From Dolomitihabitans soli (GTDB taxonomy: Bacteria; Actinomycetota; Actinomycetes; Streptosporangiales; Streptosporangiaceae), in NCBI RefSeq assembly GCF_022213955.1, contig NZ_JAKNTW010000028.1:103543-167542 (forward strand): a stretch of DNA of 64,000 nt, written 5' to 3'. The position numbers and the translations under genes were made by a program. The notes below the pieces were generated by a model. It saw only the letters and a program-made list of their open reading frames with translations. It was not told where the DNA came from and did no database searches. The number at the start of each line of letters is the position of its first letter. Positions within the stretch are counted from its first letter, which is position 1. This document shows, piece after piece, positions 60,240 through 64,000 of the stretch.

Positions 60240-61067
60240 GTGAACCGGCTGTCGCTGAACCAGTGGACGACCAGGCGGTGGAGCCTGGCGGACGCGGTCG
60301 AGGGGTGCGTGCGGCACGAGATCCCGGCGATCGGCGTCTGGCGGCAGCAGCTCCACGAGTGCGGCCTCGACCGCGCGGTGAAGCTCGTCGCCGACAGCGG
60401 CCTGCGGGTCTCCTCGTTGTGCAGGGGCGGCTTCCTGACCGAGGGCACCGCGCTCGACGACAACCGGCGCGCAATCGACGAGGCGGCGGAACTGGGCGCG
60501 CCCTGCCTGGTCATGGTGGTGGGCGGGCTCCCGGGCGTGCCGGCGGGAGAGACCCCCGCAGCGGGCTTCTCCCGCGACCTGCCGGCCGCCCGCGAGCGGG
60601 TCGCCGAGGCGCTCGCCGTACTGGCCCCGTACGCGGGTGAGCGTGGCGTGCGGCTGGCGCTGGAACCCCTGCACCCGATGTACTGCGCGGACCGGGCCGT
60701 GATCTCCACGCTCGGTCAGGCGGTCGACCTGGCCGAGGCGTTCCCCGTTGAGCAGGTGGGCGTGGTCGTGGACACCTTCCATGTCTGGTGGGATCCCCAG
60801 GTCTTCGAGCAGATCGCCCGCGCGGGCCGGCGGATCGCGTCCTACCAGGTGTGCGACTGGCTCCAGCCGCTTCCCGCCGACGTGCTGCTCGGTCGCGGCA
60901 TGATGGGCGACGGCGTGATCGACTTCGGACCGCTGACCGCCGCCGTCGAGGCCGCGGGCTACCGGGGCGACATCGAGGTCGAGATCTTCAACGCCGACAT
61001 CTGGGCCGCCGACCCCGACGAGGTCCTCACCACGATGAAGGACCGTTACCGCACCTTGGTCCGCTAG
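60240..61067 (+). CDS. Sugar phosphate isomerase/epimerase family TIM-barrel protein
   Basis: Xylose-isomerase-like barrel of 275 residues. Metal-binding residues are seen in ALEPLHPMY (E), VVVDTFHVWWD (D, H), and IEVEIFNADIW (E). GTG 60240 follows GGAGGTGACTCG, 55 bases after the DUF993 gene. Members of this family act with Gfo/Idh enzymes in inositol, keto-sugar and glycoside breakdown; the substrate here is not known. Confidence 0.88.
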   Translation: MNRLSLNQWTTRRWSLADAVEGCVRHEIPAIGVWRQQLHECGLDRAVKLVADSGLRVSSLCRGGFLTEGTALDDNRRAIDEAAELGAPCLVMVVGGLPGVPAGETPAAGFSRDLPAARERVAEALAVLAPYAGERGVRLALEPLHPMYCADRAVISTLGQAVDLAEAFPVEQVGVVVDTFHVWWDPQVFEQIARAGRRIASYQVCDWLQPLPADVLLGRGMMGDGVIDFGPLTAAVEAAGYRGDIEVEIFNADIWAADPDEVLTTMKDRYRTLVR

Positions 61068-61172
61068 CTCCTCGCAGGGAGTGGCACGACCCGCGATCGG
61101 CGTCCCACCGGCAGGACCGTCACCCCCGGAACGCGGGGTCGTCCTCGCTGGACGGGTGGGACGCCGTTCGCC

Positions 61173-62017
61173 TCACCCGATCCGCTGCAGCGCCTTCTCG
61201 CGGCGCTCGGCCACGCTGGAACCCGACTCCCGGCGGGCCATCCGGCGCAGCACGATCGGCGCCATGATCAGGCCGAGCACGGCCCAGGCGCCCAGTACCC
61301 CGACGGTCTCCAGGTGCCGCCAGGATTCGCCGATCTCGACGGCGACCGCACCGTCGGGCAGCAGAGCTGAACGCATGCCGAGGCCGAGCCAGTAGATCGG
61401 GAACACCTGGGCGATCCATTGCACCCACTCCGGCAGCACCGTGATCGGGTAGAAGATCCCGGAGATCGCGATCATCCCGAGCATCGGCAGCGTGAGCAGT
61501 CCCTGGCTGCGCACGCTGACGAACACCGATCCCAGCACCGCGCCGATCGGCAGGGTCGCCACCAGCCCCAGCAGCAGCACCCAGATCAGGGTCAGCCAGG
61601 AGCCCGGATCGCCGATCGCGAGGCCGGAGATGATGAGCATGCCGGGGACCAGAAAGATCGCGAGGTCGACGATCAGGCCGCCGGACACCGAGATGATCTT
61701 GCCGAGCAGGTAGCCCGTCATTCCGTTCGGTGTCGCCTTCGCCCGCAGCAGGGTCCCGTCCTCACGGTCGGCGGTGAGCTGCTGGCTCATGGCGACCATG
61801 GACATCGCGGCGTTCATGCCGAGGATGCTCGGCAGGACCAGGGTGCCGAGCGCGAATCCGCTCTGCCCGAAGGACGCGTCGCGCATGAGGAACACGGTGA
61901 TCAGCATCAGCACGGGCCAGAAGAAGTGGTTGAACAGATCCCCGCCGTTGGTGAGGGACTGCCGCAGCTCGATCACGCCGCGGGACCAGCCCGCGCGCCA
62001 CGCCATCGTGGTCGGAT

Positions 62018-62021
<4 letters not shown>
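61173..62021 (-). CDS. ABC-2 type exporter permease
   Basis: Membrane protein of 282 residues with six helices and the ABC-2 pattern (QQLTADREDGTLLRAKATPNGMTGYLLGKIISV; ISGIFYPITVLPEWVQWIAQVFPIYWLGLGMR). ATG 62021 overlaps the ATPase stop (ATGA), and the longer frame to 62690 is antisense-type. It forms an exporter with the ATPase; likely substrate a drug or lipid. The 105-bp spacer to the convergent isomerase gene shows no gene. Confidence 0.92.
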
Positions 62022-62971
<950 letters not shown>

Positions 62972-62993
62972 CGTTTCTCCTTGAGCGTGGATA

Positions 62994-63013
62994 CCCCCGC
63001 CTTCAGGCGGGGG
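62994..63013. repeat. Hairpin CCCCCGCC-TTCA-GGCGGGGG at the presumed left end of a TnpB element
   Basis: Perfect eight-base stem with four-base loop in the context GTGGATAC before and AGGAAAC after. Such subterminal hairpins mark IS200/IS605-type ends in actinomycetes. Located 78 bases upstream of the tnpB start. Confidence 0.65.
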
Positions 63014-63090
63014 AGGAAACGCGGCACAGAGCCGCGGCGGATACGAACAAACAAGCGACTCCCAGGTGATCGTCTCGGTAGGGTCGGGGT

Positions 63091-64000
63091 GTGGCGCAGC
63101 TGGTGAAGCGGGCCTACCGGTACCGCTTCTATCCGACCCCCGAGCAGGCTTCGCAGCTGGTGCGGACGTTCGGCTGTGTCCGCCTGGTGTACAACAAGGC
63201 GTTGGAGGAGCGGACCCGCGCCCACGCCGAGGAGGGCAGGGGGGTCTCCTACGCGGAGTCTTCGGCCGCGTTGACCGGCTGGAAGCGGAGCGAGGAGTTC
63301 GGTTTCCTGCGGGAGGTGTCGTGTGTCCCGTTGCAGCAGGCGTTGCGGCACTTGCAGACGGCGTTCGGCAACTTCTTCGCGAAACGGGCCAAATACCCGG
63401 TGTTCAAGTCGCGTCGCCGGTCGCGGTCCTCGGCGGAGTACACCCGCTCGGCGTTCACCTACCGCGACGGGCAGCTCACCCTGGCGAAGATGGACGCGCC
63501 GCTGAACGTCGTGTGGTCGCGGCCGTTGCCGGCGGGGGCGGAGCCGTCCACGGTGACGGTGTCGAGGGACGCGGCCGGTCGCTGGTTCGTGTCCCTCCTG
63601 GTCCAGGAGGCCATCGCGCCGCTGCCCCCGGCGCAGGGCGAGGTGGGGGTGGATGCCGGGATCAGCGCGCTGGTCACGTTGTCCACCGGGGAGGTGGTCC
63701 CCAACCCGGGGTTCGAGCGTGCCGATCGGCGCAGGCTGGCCCGGGCGCAGCGGGCGCTGGCCCGTAAGGCGAAAGGGTCGGCGAACCGGGGGAAGGCCAG
63801 GCTGGTGGTGGCCCGGGTGCATGCGCGGATCACCGACCGCCGTCGGGATCATCTGCACAAGGTGAGTACTCGGCTCGTCCGTGAGAACCAAACGGTCGTG
63901 ATCGAGGATCTGGCGGTGCGGAACATGGTGAAGAACCACCAGCTGGCTCGCGCGATCTCGGATGCGGGCTGGCGGGAGTTGCGGTCGATGCTGGAGTACA
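63091..64000 (+). mobile_element. tnpB: TnpB-type protein of an IS200/IS605-family element (3' truncated by window edge)
   Basis: OrfB/TnpB, RNA-guided nuclease ancestor of Cas12. The frame is open from GTG 63091 to the window end (303 codons; full length is usually 380-400). N-terminal RAYRYRFYPTPEQASQLVRTFGCVRLVYNKAL; RuvC I aspartate in GEVGVDAGISAL (D188) and RuvC II glutamate in TVVIEDLAVRNM (E272). The zinc-finger and third aspartate lie beyond the edge, so activity cannot be judged. No tnpA is visible on this side. The guide-RNA region expected at the 3' end is outside the window. Confidence 0.93.

Noticed and set aside
62994..63013. Hairpin as a Rho-independent terminator
   Set aside because: No T-run follows on either strand and no gene ends there; the position before tnpB fits an element end better.

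Overview
The window is high-GC DNA (roughly 70% G+C) with dense GTG/ATG starts, many 1-8 base start/stop overlaps, three conservon-type (cvn) loci, a DUF574 methyltransferase and an amt-glnB-glnD operon. This points to a filamentous actinomycete. The Streptosporangiales are my best guess, but the genus cannot be fixed from sequence alone. I saw no rRNA, tRNA or CRISPR array. About 60 protein genes can be supported. The only mobile-element gene is a TnpB-type protein running off the right edge.

Layout. 1-3679 (+): an NMT1/THI5-type ABC importer (truncated permease, ATPase, lipoprotein, two more permeases). 3680-13034 (-): aldehyde dehydrogenase, DUF574 methyltransferase, complete conservon 1 (cvnA-B-C-D), a second aldehyde dehydrogenase resembling gamma-aminobutyraldehyde dehydrogenase, and a family-1 glycosyltransferase; the glycosyltransferase, dehydrogenase and conservon 1 genes are packed like one operon. 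13133-17581: a TetR regulator and a potABCD-like polyamine importer. 17691-19810 (+): a sugar kinase of the maltokinase/glucosamine-kinase fold and a SIS-domain protein. 19872-23358 (-): conservon 2, with only cvnA and cvnD. 23800-24738: an orphan glycine-betaine-type binding lipoprotein.

24811-30262 holds the most unusual system: a TPR-CHAT (caspase-like) protein diverging from an operon of a cytosolic subtilisin-like protease, an ECF sigma factor and a small protein. A 60-bp tandem duplication lies in the divergent promoter. I read it as a candidate protease-controlled transcription switch; this is inference. 30285-35113 (-): conservon 3, complete. 35244-39195 (-): amt-glnB-glnD with GlnR-like boxes upstream. 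39494-44954: a CUT1 sugar importer without its ATPase, a Gfo/Idh/MocA oxidoreductase and a divergent ROK regulator with a perfect operator between them. 45126-46064 (-): a group 2 sigma factor.

46214-55502: histidine utilisation genes in two blocks (hutI-hutF-amidohydrolase and hutU-rpiR), separated by a YefM/RelE-type toxin-antitoxin pair and a padR-drrAB-like exporter operon. Both hut blocks carry the same TGAAT-N6-ATTCA dyad just upstream of the first gene. 55804-57766: an ABC exporter half-transporter and a small CsbD-like protein. 57897-61067 (+): a three-gene sugar-catabolic operon (Gfo/Idh, DUF993, TIM-barrel isomerase) behind a perfect LacI-type operator. 61173-62971 (-): an ABC-2 exporter pair. 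62990-64000: the left part of a TnpB element.

Genes that appear to work together: polyamine import (pot) with aminobutyraldehyde oxidation; nitrogen sensing and ammonium uptake (amt, PII, GlnD) with histidine breakdown as another nitrogen source; three G-protein-like signalling loci whose sensor tails share C-terminal motifs; and the CHAT/subtilase/sigma module.
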